Assembly (NCBI GenBank): GCA_048393175.1
Contig: DBFJJM010000071.1
Coordinates: 1 to 17,540 of the forward strand
DNA length: 17,540 nucleotides
From: Merdicola sp048393175
GTDB taxonomy: Bacteria > Bacillota > Clostridia > TANB77 > CAG-508
Reading direction: 5' to 3'
Every line of letters starts with the position of its first letter. Position 1 is the first letter of the stretch. Positions 1 through 7,216 of this stretch are shown one piece after another. The notes beneath the pieces are model-generated. The model was not told where the DNA came from. It made no database searches and saw only the letters and a list, made by a program, of their open reading frames with translations. A program made the position numbers and the translations under genes.

Positions 1-830
1 TTTTAGAAAAAAAGGTTCATAATTTTTCTTCTGAAGAAAAAATAGAAATAGAATCTTTTTTAGAAAAGTGGATTCTAGAATCTTTAGAACAATTATTACA
101 AAACATAGATAGAAACGAAGTAGAGCAAATTGGTGTTTCGACACCAGGGGTGATACAAAATGGTTCAATTACGAAAACTACGAATTTAAACATTAATTGT
201 TTTCCTATCACAAAAATATTGCAGCAACTTTTACCGGTCCCTGTTTTAATAGAAAATGATGGAAGATGTGCAGCTTTAGCAGAAAAGCAATATGGAAATT
301 TAAAAGACTTTCAAAATGGTATTTTTCTATCTTTAGGAACAGGAATTGGTGCAGGTGTTTTTTTACAAGGAAAATTAATAAGGCAAATTAAGCGTATTGG
401 GCATGTTATTATTCATCCACAAGGAAGAAAGTGTAATTGTGGAAAACAGGGGTGCTTTGAAGCCTATTGTTCAATGAAAGCGTTTAAAAAACAGATTCGA
501 GACAAAGAGCAAAAAGGAACGATTCCTAGTAAAGAAATCGTAAAACTGTTACAAGATGAAAAGTATGATGGTAGATTTGATGATATTGTACAAGAATACA
601 TAGAAGATTTAGCGATACAAATATCCAATTTAATCAATTTATTTAGTAGCGAAAAGTTAGTAATAGGAGGAAGTTTTGTCTATTATGAAACAATCCTTTT
701 TCCGAAATTAGAAGCTAGGCTCGATAAACCAGACCTAAGCATTCGTATTGAGAAAAGTAAAATTGGTATAGCTAAATTTCAAAATGAAGCAGGAATCATA
801 GGAGCTGCTAATTTAGAAAAAGTTTATTAA
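1..830 (+). CDS. ROK-family sugar kinase/regulator, 5' truncated
   Basis: The reading frame is open from base 3 (first full codon) to the TAA at 828-830, so the start lies outside the window. About 275 residues are visible. ROK proteins phosphorylate glucose or other hexoses in the cytosol, or act as sugar-responsive repressors. The sequence shows the ROK pattern GVSTPGV near bases 132-152, the END segment near bases 252-260 that carries the usual catalytic aspartate, a glycine-rich LGTGIGAG stretch, and the zinc site: a histidine at 402-404 followed by CNCGKQGC at about 432-455. The C-terminal glycine-rich IGGSFVYYE segment is also present. The N-terminal DxGGT phosphate loop, or a DNA-binding domain if this is a NagC/XylR-type regulator, is missing, so kinase and repressor cannot be told apart. 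A glucokinase-like kinase is my first guess. No T-rich terminator follows it. Confidence 0.85.
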   Translation, partial: LEKKVHNFSSEEKIEIESFLEKWILESLEQLLQNIDRNEVEQIGVSTPGVIQNGSITKTTNLNINCFPITKILQQLLPVPVLIENDGRCAALAEKQYGNLKDFQNGIFLSLGTGIGAGVFLQGKLIRQIKRIGHVIIHPQGRKCNCGKQGCFEAYCSMKAFKKQIRDKEQKGTIPSKEIVKLLQDEKYDGRFDDIVQEYIEDLAIQISNLINLFSSEKLVIGGSFVYYETILFPKLEARLDKPDLSIRIEKSKIGIAKFQNEAGIIGAANLEKVY

Positions 831-834
831 AAAA

Positions 835-873
835 CTTGTACTATTTATCTTCTTATGATATAAATGATACAAG
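835..873. repeat. Imperfect inverted repeat over the promoter
   Basis: CTTGTA (835-840) pairs with TACAAG (868-873), and ATTTAT (843-848) pairs with ATAAAT (860-865). Two unmatched or wobble positions separate the two blocks, and the loop is 11 bases. The left arm overlaps the -35 box and the right part overlaps the -10 box. No run of T follows, so it does not look like a terminator of the ROK gene. Confidence 0.5.
836..864 (+). promoter_or_regulatory. Predicted sigma-A promoter of the response regulator
   Basis: A TTGTAC -35 box at 836-841 is followed after 17 bases by TATAAA at 859-864. Both lie in the 74-base gap between the ROK gene and the response regulator, about 40 bases ahead of its GTG. 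The promoter sits inside an imperfect inverted repeat (835-873), which could be an operator. Confidence 0.55.
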
Positions 874-904
874 AAAACTCGTACAAAAGGAAGGCGAAAG
901 TTAA

Positions 905-1639
905 GTGGAAGTAAATCAATTGGATAAAGATAAAAAAACCATTTTAATTGTAGATGATGAAAAACCGATTGTAGATATTTTAGTTTACAATCTACAAAAA
1001 GAAGGATATAACACATTAGAGGCAAATGATGGAGTAGCAGCAGTAGAAATCGCTTTAGGTCAAAAACCAGATTTGATTTTACTTGACATTATGCTTCCTA
1101 AAATGGATGGATTAGCAGTATGTAAAAGAATCCGTCATACATTAAATGTTCCTATTTTAATGCTTACCGCAAAAGACGAAGAAATTGATAAAATTTTAGG
1201 TTTAGAACTAGGAGCAGATGATTATGTAACAAAACCGTTTAGTGTAAGGGAATTAATGGCAAGAATTAAAGCAAATTTAAGAAAAGCAGAAATGACTACT
1301 AAAATAGAAGAAAGACCTTCAGAAGTAAAAACGAATAAGATTAAAGTAGGAGCTTTATCATTAGATTTAGATAAATTTGAAGTAAGAGTAGAAGATAAAG
1401 TAATTGATTTAACATTACGAGAATTTGAAGTATTAAAATACCTTGCTTCCCAACCAGGGCAAGTGGTAACAAGAGAAGTATTACTAGAGAAGGTATGGGG
1501 ATATGAGTATTTTGGAGATATAAGAACGGTTGACGTAACAGTAAGAAGAATTCGTGAAAAAATTGAAAAAGATACCTCTAATCCAAAGATTTTAATTACG
1601 AAAAGAGGGGTAGGTTACTATATCGCATCAGATAATTAA
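905..1639 (+). CDS. walR: OmpR/PhoB-type response regulator, WalR-like
   Basis: This 244-residue cytoplasmic transcription factor is the likely output of the kinase that follows. The N-terminal receiver domain has the acidic pair D17-D18, the phospho-acceptor D61 in LLDIMLPKMDG, T88 and K110 (TKPF). The C-terminal half (about 140-240) is a winged helix with the family's LTLREFEVL start and the TVDVTVRRIREKI recognition region. Overall it most resembles WalR/YycF, the essential cell-wall regulator of Firmicutes, with PhoP-type regulators as the next best match. The start is GTG; an AAGGAAGG ribosome site at 887-894 lies 10 bases upstream, and no ATG fits. Its promoter is within an inverted repeat. 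A terminator hairpin separates it from the kinase gene, which is unusual for such a pair. The family is certain, the WalR assignment less so. Confidence 0.88.
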   Translation: MEVNQLDKDKKTILIVDDEKPIVDILVYNLQKEGYNTLEANDGVAAVEIALGQKPDLILLDIMLPKMDGLAVCKRIRHTLNVPILMLTAKDEEIDKILGLELGADDYVTKPFSVRELMARIKANLRKAEMTTKIEERPSEVKTNKIKVGALSLDLDKFEVRVEDKVIDLTLREFEVLKYLASQPGQVVTREVLLEKVWGYEYFGDIRTVDVTVRRIREKIEKDTSNPKILITKRGVGYYIASDN

Positions 1640-1648
1640 ACAAATGAT

Positions 1649-1682
1649 AATCCCATCCTAAATAATTTGGATGGGATTTTTT
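1649..1682 (+). terminator. Intrinsic terminator between regulator and kinase genes
   Basis: A perfect 10-base-pair stem, AATCCCATCC (1649-1658) with GGATGGGATT (1669-1678), has a 10-base loop and runs into six T (1677-1682). It begins ten bases after the regulator's stop codon and ends just before the kinase's ribosome site. It should terminate many transcripts after walR and so lower kinase expression relative to the regulator. Confidence 0.85.
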
Positions 1683-1698
1683 AAAAGGAGCGAAAGAT

Positions 1699-3165
1699 AT
1701 GTTCAAAAATGTGCAAATTAAAATTGTACTTCTTTTTTTTCTAATTGGTTTTATTTTAATAGCAGGTTTGGGTACTTATTTTTATTTTCAATTAGTAGCC
1801 ATACAAGAACAGATGGTACAAAATCAGATAAGTGTAATGCATCCATTTATCGTAGGACAAATGAGTCAAATTAATTTTGTCATGATGATTATTTTAGCGG
1901 TATTTGGTTTAAGCTGTATTTTAATTGGGGCTTTTTTATCGAAAACGATTATTTCACCTGTTAATCGTCTTATCGAAAACGCAGAAAAAATTGCAAAAGG
2001 TGAAAAGGTAAATTTAAAACCAATAGAAGAAGGAAAAAAGCCAGACGAGGCAGATGAATTAGTAAGTGCCTTTGGAAATATGACAACAGAACTAAAAGAA
2101 AGTTTAAATGAAATGATAAGACAAAAAAATCAAATTGAAACCATTTTACTTCATATGACAGATGGAATAGTAGCATTTAATCGAGAAGGAAAAGTGATTT
2201 TGATTAATCCGGCTGCTACAAGAGCATTAGAAATTCTTCCTAAGGATAATACATTTGATACAATTTTTGGAAAGTTAAATTTATCGATTAATATGGAAAA
2301 AATTATTTATTTAGAAAACTGGACGTCTTCTGAACAAAGAGTACAAATTAAAGAAAAGTATATTAATCTATTTTTTGCTCCTTTCAAAGATGAAAATGAT
2401 AGGCCTGCTGGTGTTATGGTTGTAGTACAAGATATTACAGAACATGTAAAGTTAGATAATATGAGAAAAGAATTTGTAGCAGATGTTTCGCATGAATTAA
2501 AAACACCAATTACTTCTATTATGGGATACGCAGATACCTTAATGGAAAGTGAATACGATAAAGAAATGCAAACAAAATTCTTAGGAGTGATTTCGGCAGA
2601 AGCAAGAAGAATGGCTAAATTAGTAACCGATTTACTAACTTTATCTCGTTATGACAATAACCAAGCTATGACAGAAAAAATGGAGTTCGATTTAGGGGAA
2701 CTAGTCAAAAAGTGCCAAGAAAAAGTGCAAATTGAAATAGACAAAAAAAGGCAGCAAGTAGAATGTTTTGTAACAGCAAATGTACCTCCCGTTTATGCAG
2801 AAAAAGATGGAATCGAAAGAGTGGTTATTAATATTTTAACCAATAGCATTAAATATACCAAAGAAGAAGGAACCATTAAAATTTATGTGGGATTTGTTTA
2901 TAACGATGCATATATCAAAATTATAGATAATGGGATTGGTATTCCAGAGGAAGATTTAACTAGAATTTTTGAACGTTTCTATCGTGTAGATAAAGCTCGT
3001 ACAAGAGAAATGGGAGGAACGGGACTGGGTCTTTCTATTGCAAAAGAAATTTTAGACCGCAATCAAGGAACCATTGATATTAAAAGTAAAGTAGGAGAGG
3101 GGACAGAAGTAGTTCTTCGCATTCCTACTAAGCCAGTTATAGAGGAAAAAGAGGTCCTTTCTTAA
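1699..3165 (+). CDS. walK: Membrane sensor histidine kinase, WalK/PhoR-like
   Basis: This 488-residue kinase likely phosphorylates the upstream regulator. Two membrane helices (about 8-30 and 58-80) flank an external loop of only about 28 residues. A HAMP linker (about 81-135), a PAS domain (about 145-250), the HisKA dimerisation domain with phospho-acceptor H265 in SHELKTP, and the ATP-binding domain follow. The last has the N box around N378/N382, DNGIGIP (410-416) and GGTGLGL (439-445). Bacillus WalK has a much larger external PAS-like domain; its absence suggests a different stimulus or sensing through the membrane or the internal PAS. The AAGGAG site ends eight bases before the ATG. No walH or walI homologue follows; the gene ends in a terminator that overlaps the stop codon. 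PhoR is the alternative name. Confidence 0.87.
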   Translation: MFKNVQIKIVLLFFLIGFILIAGLGTYFYFQLVAIQEQMVQNQISVMHPFIVGQMSQINFVMMIILAVFGLSCILIGAFLSKTIISPVNRLIENAEKIAKGEKVNLKPIEEGKKPDEADELVSAFGNMTTELKESLNEMIRQKNQIETILLHMTDGIVAFNREGKVILINPAATRALEILPKDNTFDTIFGKLNLSINMEKIIYLENWTSSEQRVQIKEKYINLFFAPFKDENDRPAGVMVVVQDITEHVKLDNMRKEFVADVSHELKTPITSIMGYADTLMESEYDKEMQTKFLGVISAEARRMAKLVTDLLTLSRYDNNQAMTEKMEFDLGELVKKCQEKVQIEIDKKRQQVECFVTANVPPVYAEKDGIERVVINILTNSIKYTKEEGTIKIYVGFVYNDAYIKIIDNGIGIPEEDLTRIFERFYRVDKARTREMGGTGLGLSIAKEILDRNQGTIDIKSKVGEGTEVVLRIPTKPVIEEKEVLS

Positions 3166-3180
3166 AAAGAAAGGTTTTTT
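3156..3180 (+). terminator. Intrinsic terminator overlapping the kinase stop codon
   Basis: CCTTTCTT (3156-3163) pairs perfectly with AAGAAAGG (3167-3174) around a three-base loop, followed by six T (3175-3180). The TAA stop (3163-3165) lies in the stem and loop, so ribosomes ending translation would influence its folding. It separates the two-component genes from the flavoprotein gene. Confidence 0.75.
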
Positions 3181-3249
3181 CTTTTTCTTGTTCTGTTTTG
3201 TATTCGATTATAAAAACAATTTATTTTAGAAACATAGATAGAAAAACAT

Positions 3250-3279
3250 TTGTATAAAACACTAAGAAATACATAAAAT
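3250..3279 (+). promoter_or_regulatory. Possible promoter of the TrxB-like gene
   Basis: TTGTAT (3250-3255) and TAAAAT (3274-3279) are 18 bases apart, about 20 bases before the first start codon of the flavoprotein gene. Each box departs from consensus, and the region is so A/T-rich that this match could arise by chance. A promoter is expected here because a terminator precedes the gene. Confidence 0.3.
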
Positions 3280-3298
3280 ATAGGAAAACAAAAGAAAG

Positions 3299-4225
3299 AT
3301 GAGAAAGAATATGGAATATGATATTATTATAATTGGTGGAGGACCAGCAGGAATCTGTGCTGCTATTTATGCTCTTAGAGCAAATAAGAGAGTTTTATTA
3401 TTAGAAAAAGAAGTGGTTGGTGGAAAAATTATTTCTACTCCTTTTATTGAAAATTATCCAGGTATTTTGGAAATAAAAGGAATGGATTTGTCGGAGAATT
3501 TAAACAAACAAGTAATCGCATTTGGTGGAGAAATCAAAATGGAAAAAGTAATTAAAATAGAGCATATACAAAACAAGCAACAAGTTATTACCACAAGCGG
3601 TAAATACATTGCTTCTGCTATTATCCTAGCGACTGGAACGAAATATAAAAGGTTAGGAATAGAAAACGAAGAAAAATGGATAGGAAAGGGTATTTCTTTT
3701 TGTGCTACTTGTGATGGCTTTTTTTATCAAAATAAAGTCGTAGCAGTGATTGGCGGAGGGAATACAGCAGTTGTAAATGCATTAGAACTAGCCGCAAATT
3801 GTAAAAAAGTGTATTTGATTCAAGTATTAGAAAAGCTAACAGCAGAACCAATTTTAATTAATCAATTAGAGGAAGAAAAGAAAGTAGAAGTTTTCTACCA
3901 GACATCTGTTAAAAGTTATATAGGAGAAGAAAAATTAGAAGGTATAGAACTCCAAAAAGGAGAAAAGATAGAGAAGTTATCTGTAGAGGGAGTCTTTTTA
4001 GCAATTGGACAAATACCAGAAAATGAATTTATAGAAGGATTTATTCAAACAAACCAAGATGGTTATATCAAAGTAGATACTGATTTTAAGACAAATCAGA
4101 AGGGCGTTTTTGCAGCAGGAGACTGTATTGAAAAACAAGTAAGACAGCTTACTACTGCAGTCAATGATGGAACAATTGCTGCACTAAAAGCAATTGAGTA
4201 TTTAAATACAAAAAATAAGGAATAA
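3299..4225 (+). CDS. trxB: Thioredoxin-reductase-like FAD flavoprotein
   Basis: The 308-residue protein has the length and layout of low-molecular-weight thioredoxin reductase, a cytosolic flavoenzyme that passes electrons to thioredoxin. It shows the FAD-binding GGGPAG (13-18), the redox-active CATC (C135, C138), a second nucleotide-binding GGGNTA (152-157) and the FAD-contacting FAAGDC (271-276). The HRRxxxR motif that holds the NADPH 2'-phosphate in classical enzymes is absent; the aligned segment after VYLI reads QVLEKLT. NADH, or a ferredoxin-linked donor as in some clostridial flavin thioredoxin reductases, is therefore more likely than NADPH; this is inference. It stands alone between two terminators, with no thioredoxin gene beside it. 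A second ATG at 3311 would give MEYDIII and is an equally good start, since neither has a strong ribosome site. Confidence 0.85.
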   Translation: MRKNMEYDIIIIGGGPAGICAAIYALRANKRVLLLEKEVVGGKIISTPFIENYPGILEIKGMDLSENLNKQVIAFGGEIKMEKVIKIEHIQNKQQVITTSGKYIASAIILATGTKYKRLGIENEEKWIGKGISFCATCDGFFYQNKVVAVIGGGNTAVVNALELAANCKKVYLIQVLEKLTAEPILINQLEEEKKVEVFYQTSVKSYIGEEKLEGIELQKGEKIEKLSVEGVFLAIGQIPENEFIEGFIQTNQDGYIKVDTDFKTNQKGVFAAGDCIEKQVRQLTTAVNDGTIAALKAIEYLNTKNKE

Positions 4226-4251
4226 AAGAAAGAAAAAGTTAAAATTAAAAC

Positions 4252-4297
4252 AAAGATAGGATTTAAGAAAGAAATGTTTAAGTTCTGTCTTTTTTTT
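4252..4297 (+). terminator. Intrinsic terminator after the TrxB-like gene
   Basis: A 15-base arm at 4252-4266 pairs with 4278-4292 with three G-T wobbles and no mismatch, and the 3' arm runs into seven T (4291-4297). The loop is 11 bases. It isolates the flavoprotein gene from the signal-peptidase operon. Confidence 0.7.
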
Positions 4298-4341
4298 CGT
4301 CTTTTCCTATTTGGAATCTAATGCTAATTTAGAAAATAGCA

Positions 4342-4370
4342 TTGCGAAAACCGTAAAAGTAAGATATAAT
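4342..4370 (+). promoter_or_regulatory. Predicted sigma-A promoter of the lepB-holB-ricT-ferredoxin unit
   Basis: TTGCGA (4342-4347) and a perfect TATAAT (4365-4370) are separated by the ideal 17 bases. They lie after the upstream terminator and about 30 bases ahead of the GTG of lepB. No other promoter-like site stands out before the next terminator at 7086, so four genes probably depend on it. Confidence 0.7.
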
Positions 4371-4401
4371 TAGTAGGAAAAAACAAAGGAGGAAAAAAGG
4401 C

Positions 4402-5046
4402 GTGAAAATAAGTGACAGAGCAAAAGATATATTAGAATGGGTTTTATGTATTGTAATAGCTGTTGTGCTAGCCATTCTAGTTCGTTATTTTGTAGGAACA
4501 CCAACAATTGTGAAACAACCCTCTATGAAACCTACTTTAGAACCAGACCAAAGGTTGATTTTAAGTCGTATTGGTACAACGATGAAAAAAACACCACAAA
4601 GAGGAGACATTGTCACGTTTGAAGCTCCTTCTACTGGTTATATCACAAAAGAAGAAGCGGATTTAAATAATCCAGTTGCCCAATATAATGACCAAAACCG
4701 TAATTGGTTTGAAAAGTTTAGCTATGATATATTAGGAATTGGAAAAATTAATTATATTAAAAGAGTCATTGCTCTTCCAGGAGAACATGTTAAAATTGAA
4801 AATGGAAACGTATATATTAATGGAGAAGAGCTAGCAGAACCATATCTTCAGCCAGGTGTAACAACAGATACATTAGATGGAGTATTTCATGATTTTACGG
4901 TGCCAGAGAATTGCATTTTTGCAGTGGGAGATAATCGTAATCAAAGTACAGATTGTAGAAGATTTGGTTGTATTCCAATAGAACGTTTAGAAGGAAAGGT
5001 TGTATTAAGATTTTGGCCACTTAATGTCTTCGGTAAAGTAAAATAA
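4402..5046 (+). CDS. lepB: Signal peptidase I
   Basis: This membrane protease removes signal peptides from exported preproteins at the outer face of the cytoplasmic membrane. The 214-residue chain has one N-terminal membrane helix (about 11-31), the catalytic serine S41 in PSMKPTL, the general-base lysine K120 in NYIKRVIALPGE, and the C-terminal GDNR box (176-179). Where the family usually has SxDSR, this reads STDCRR. Ser-Lys spacing is about 79 residues against about 40 in Bacillus SipS, because of a polar insertion at about 75-115 whose role is unknown. The start is GTG at 4402, nine bases after AGGAGG (4387-4392). It is first in a compact unit; holB begins 12 bases after its stop. Confidence 0.93.
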   Translation: MKISDRAKDILEWVLCIVIAVVLAILVRYFVGTPTIVKQPSMKPTLEPDQRLILSRIGTTMKKTPQRGDIVTFEAPSTGYITKEEADLNNPVAQYNDQNRNWFEKFSYDILGIGKINYIKRVIALPGEHVKIENGNVYINGEELAEPYLQPGVTTDTLDGVFHDFTVPENCIFAVGDNRNQSTDCRRFGCIPIERLEGKVVLRFWPLNVFGKVK

Positions 5047-5058
5047 AAGGAGAGCAGC

Positions 5059-5964
5059 ATGTTATTAGAAGAATTACTTGGAAATGATAAAGTAAAAAAA
5101 GAATTGAAAAATATAGTAGAAACTGAAAAAGTGACACATAGTTATCTTTTTGTAGGACCAGAAGGTGTAGGAAAAAAACAATTTGCGATTGCTCTAGCAC
5201 AAATGCTATTCTGTCAAAACAAGGAGCAAAAACCATGCACCACTTGTAAATCTTGTGTTGAATTAGAAGGAAACAATCATCCAGACTTTTTTTTACTTTC
5301 TTCAGAAGGAACGATTAAAATTGACCAAATTCGAAAACTACAAGCCAGAATTTTAGAAAAACCAATTCTATCAGATAAGAAAGTATATATTATTGATAAT
5401 AGTGAGAATATGACACCAGAAGCACAAAATTGTTTGTTAAAAACACTAGAAGAACCACCAAGCTATATGGTCCTTATTTTAATTGCTTCGAATGAAAATC
5501 AAGTTTTAAAAACAATTCTATCACGTTGCATGAAGATAACCTTTGACAAAATACCAGATGAAGCAATAGCAAATTATTTTAAAAAAACACAGCAAAAAGA
5601 AGTAACCAAACAACAATTATTGTTATATGAAGGAAGAATCGGAAAAGCCTTATTATTACAAGATAAAGAGCAAATTTATAAGCAGATTGAAGAACAAATA
5701 GAAACCATGCAAACCACATCTCTTCTTTCTTTTTGGAAGCAAGCCGAACTATTTTCAAAAAATAAAGAACAAATTATTCCAATTTTGGATTATATGAATT
5801 TATTATTCTTAGAAAAAGGAAAGCAGAATATAAACAAAAGAGTAAACTATTTAAACTGTATAGAAACAATTGAAAAAACAAAGAGAAATTTGAAAGCAAA
5901 TAGTAATTTTGATATGAGTATTGACCAATTACTATTAAAGATATGGGAGGAAATAAACGAGTGA
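5059..5964 (+). CDS. holB: DNA polymerase III clamp-loader subunit delta'
   Basis: The 301-residue product is the delta' subunit of the complex that loads the beta sliding clamp in replication. It has an AAA+ fold with a Walker A segment GPEGVGKK (33-40), a zinc-binding cysteine cluster (C52, C60, C63, C66), the LLKTLEEPP helix (126-134) and the SRC motif (155-157) that acts as an arginine finger on the neighbouring subunit. The Walker A motif looks intact, unlike in the Escherichia coli protein. The ribosome site AAAGGAGA precedes the ATG. The stop TGA overlaps the GTG start of ricT, a holB-ricT pairing that is also found in Bacillus subtilis. Confidence 0.93.
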   Translation: MLLEELLGNDKVKKELKNIVETEKVTHSYLFVGPEGVGKKQFAIALAQMLFCQNKEQKPCTTCKSCVELEGNNHPDFFLLSSEGTIKIDQIRKLQARILEKPILSDKKVYIIDNSENMTPEAQNCLLKTLEEPPSYMVLILIASNENQVLKTILSRCMKITFDKIPDEAIANYFKKTQQKEVTKQQLLLYEGRIGKALLLQDKEQIYKQIEEQIETMQTTSLLSFWKQAELFSKNKEQIIPILDYMNLLFLEKGKQNINKRVNYLNCIETIEKTKRNLKANSNFDMSIDQLLLKIWEEINE

Positions 5965-6875
5965 ACAATATCGTAGGAATTCGATTTAAAAAACCAGGTA
6001 AAATTTACTTTTTTGATGCAGGAAGCTTAACACTAGAAATCAGAGACCACGTGATTGTAGATACTGCTAATGGGGAGGACTATGCAGAAGTTGCTATGGC
6101 AAATCGCACGATGCCAGATGAACAGATTATTACACCTCTTAGAAAAGTAATCCGTAAAACAACACCAAGAGATGAAAAACATTATGAAGAAAATCAGAAA
6201 AAAGAAAAAGAAGCTTTTGCCATTGCAGAGGAAAAAATAAAAAAACATAAATTAGAAATGAAATTAACAGAAGTGGAATATAAATTTGATAATAGCAAAA
6301 TTATTTTCTATTTTACAGCAGAAGGAAGAGTGGACTTTCGAGAATTAGTAAAAGACTTAGCTTCTGTTTTTCGCACTAGAATCGAATTAAGACAAATTGG
6401 TGTTAGAGATGAAGTAAGAAAAATAGGTGGAAATGGTGTTTGTGGAAGAGAACTTTGCTGTTGTAGTTTTTTAAATAACTTTGATGCAGTATCCATTAAA
6501 ATGGCAAAAGAACAAAACATGTCCTTAAATCCATCTAAAATTTCAGGATGTTGTGGAAGGTTAATGTGTTGTTTAAGATATGAGCAAGATGTCTACGAAG
6601 ATAAACTAACCCGTCTTCCTAAAATAGGAGCAATTGTAAAAACAGAAGAAGGAGAAGGAATGGTAGATTCAGTAGAAACGTTAAAGGAAAAAGTTCGTGT
6701 TAAATTTCGAGATGGAGAAGGATATTTCTATAAAAAGTATGATGCAAAGGACATTAAGATTATCAAAAATGTAGAATCTAAAAAAATAGACCCAGAGGAA
6801 AGAAAGCATGAAAGGGAATTAAAAGAACTAGAAAAATTAGATAAACTAGAAAAGAAGAATCAAGAAGAGGACTAG
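5961..6875 (+). CDS. ricT: PSP1-domain protein RicT (YaaT)
   Basis: This matches B. subtilis RicT/YaaT, a cytoplasmic iron-sulfur protein that works with RicA and RicF to help RNase Y mature mRNAs and affects phosphorelay and biofilm genes. The start VGIRFKKPGKIYFFD is typical, and the cysteine-rich PSP1 region carries C161, C166-C168, C197, C198, C203 and C204 in CGRELCCC and GCCGRLMCC. I chose the GTG at 5961, ten bases after GGGAGG (5945-5950); it forms a GTGA overlap with the holB stop, which implies coupled translation. An in-frame ATG at 5943 would add six residues but has no ribosome site. The length is 304 residues, with a Lys/Glu-rich tail. RicA and RicF are not in the window. A ferredoxin gene follows after 16 bases. 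Confidence 0.92.
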   Translation: MNNIVGIRFKKPGKIYFFDAGSLTLEIRDHVIVDTANGEDYAEVAMANRTMPDEQIITPLRKVIRKTTPRDEKHYEENQKKEKEAFAIAEEKIKKHKLEMKLTEVEYKFDNSKIIFYFTAEGRVDFRELVKDLASVFRTRIELRQIGVRDEVRKIGGNGVCGRELCCCSFLNNFDAVSIKMAKEQNMSLNPSKISGCCGRLMCCLRYEQDVYEDKLTRLPKIGAIVKTEEGEGMVDSVETLKEKVRVKFRDGEGYFYKKYDAKDIKIIKNVESKKIDPEERKHERELKELEKLDKLEKKNQEED

Positions 6876-6891
6876 AAAGGTGGTGAAAGAA

Positions 6892-7065
6892 ATGGCATAT
6901 AAAATTACAGATGCTTGTATTAGTTGTGGTGCTTGTGCAGCAGAATGTCCAGTAGGATGTATTTCACAAGGAGAAGATAAATTCATTATTGACCAAGAGG
7001 CATGTATTGGATGTGGCTCTTGTGCAGGGGTTTGCCCAGTCGATGCTCCGATAGAGGAAGAATAA
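6892..7065 (+). CDS. Clostridial-type 2[4Fe-4S] ferredoxin
   Basis: The 57-residue protein is a small cytosolic electron carrier. It has two CxxCxxCxxxC cluster motifs, with cysteines at 9, 12, 15, 19 and at 38, 41, 44, 48, each last cysteine followed by proline. The MAYKITDACISCGACAAECP start is nearly the textbook clostridial ferredoxin. An extra C23 sits where most relatives have alanine. I use the ATG at 6892, eight bases after AAAGGTGG; GTG codons at 6880 and 6883 lie in that ribosome site and are unlikely starts. Likely partners are the Por complex further on and possibly other flavoproteins. It is last in the lepB unit, before a strong terminator. Confidence 0.95.
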   Translation: MAYKITDACISCGACAAECPVGCISQGEDKFIIDQEACIGCGSCAGVCPVDAPIEEE

Positions 7066-7085
7066 AGAAAAAAGTATTGATAAAG

Positions 7086-7137
7086 ATATGCCTTACAGGT
7101 TAAAAAAGCAATTTAATCGTTAAGGCGTATTTTTTTA
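7086..7137 (+). terminator. Intrinsic terminator of the lepB-ferredoxin unit
   Basis: ATATGCCTTA (7086-7095) pairs with TAAGGCGTAT (7121-7130), with one T-G wobble. Inside it, GGTTAAA (7098-7104) pairs with TTTAATC (7112-7118), and a two-by-two internal loop lies between the blocks. Seven T follow (7130-7136). Confidence 0.85.
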
Positions 7138-7138
7138 T

Positions 7139-7167
7139 TTGAAATAACTATGTAAATAGTATATAAT
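7139..7167 (+). promoter_or_regulatory. Predicted sigma-A promoter of the small basic protein gene
   Basis: TTGAAA (7139-7144) and a perfect TATAAT (7162-7167) are 17 bases apart. The site begins directly after the preceding terminator's T run and lies about 50 bases before the ATG at 7217. Confidence 0.75.
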
Positions 7168-7216
7168 AAAGGCAGGTCAGATGGTAATATCCAAAATGAA
7201 GGTAGGAGGCTATATA

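Noticed and set aside
3166..3298. Possible small RNA or riboswitch in the gap before the TrxB-like gene
   Set aside because: Very A/T-rich, with no convincing conserved fold; only a weak promoter candidate is visible.
5943..5960. ATG at 5943 as the ricT start
   Set aside because: It lies inside the GGGAGG ribosome site region and has none of its own; the GTG at 5961 gives the conserved N-terminus and a GTGA overlap with holB.
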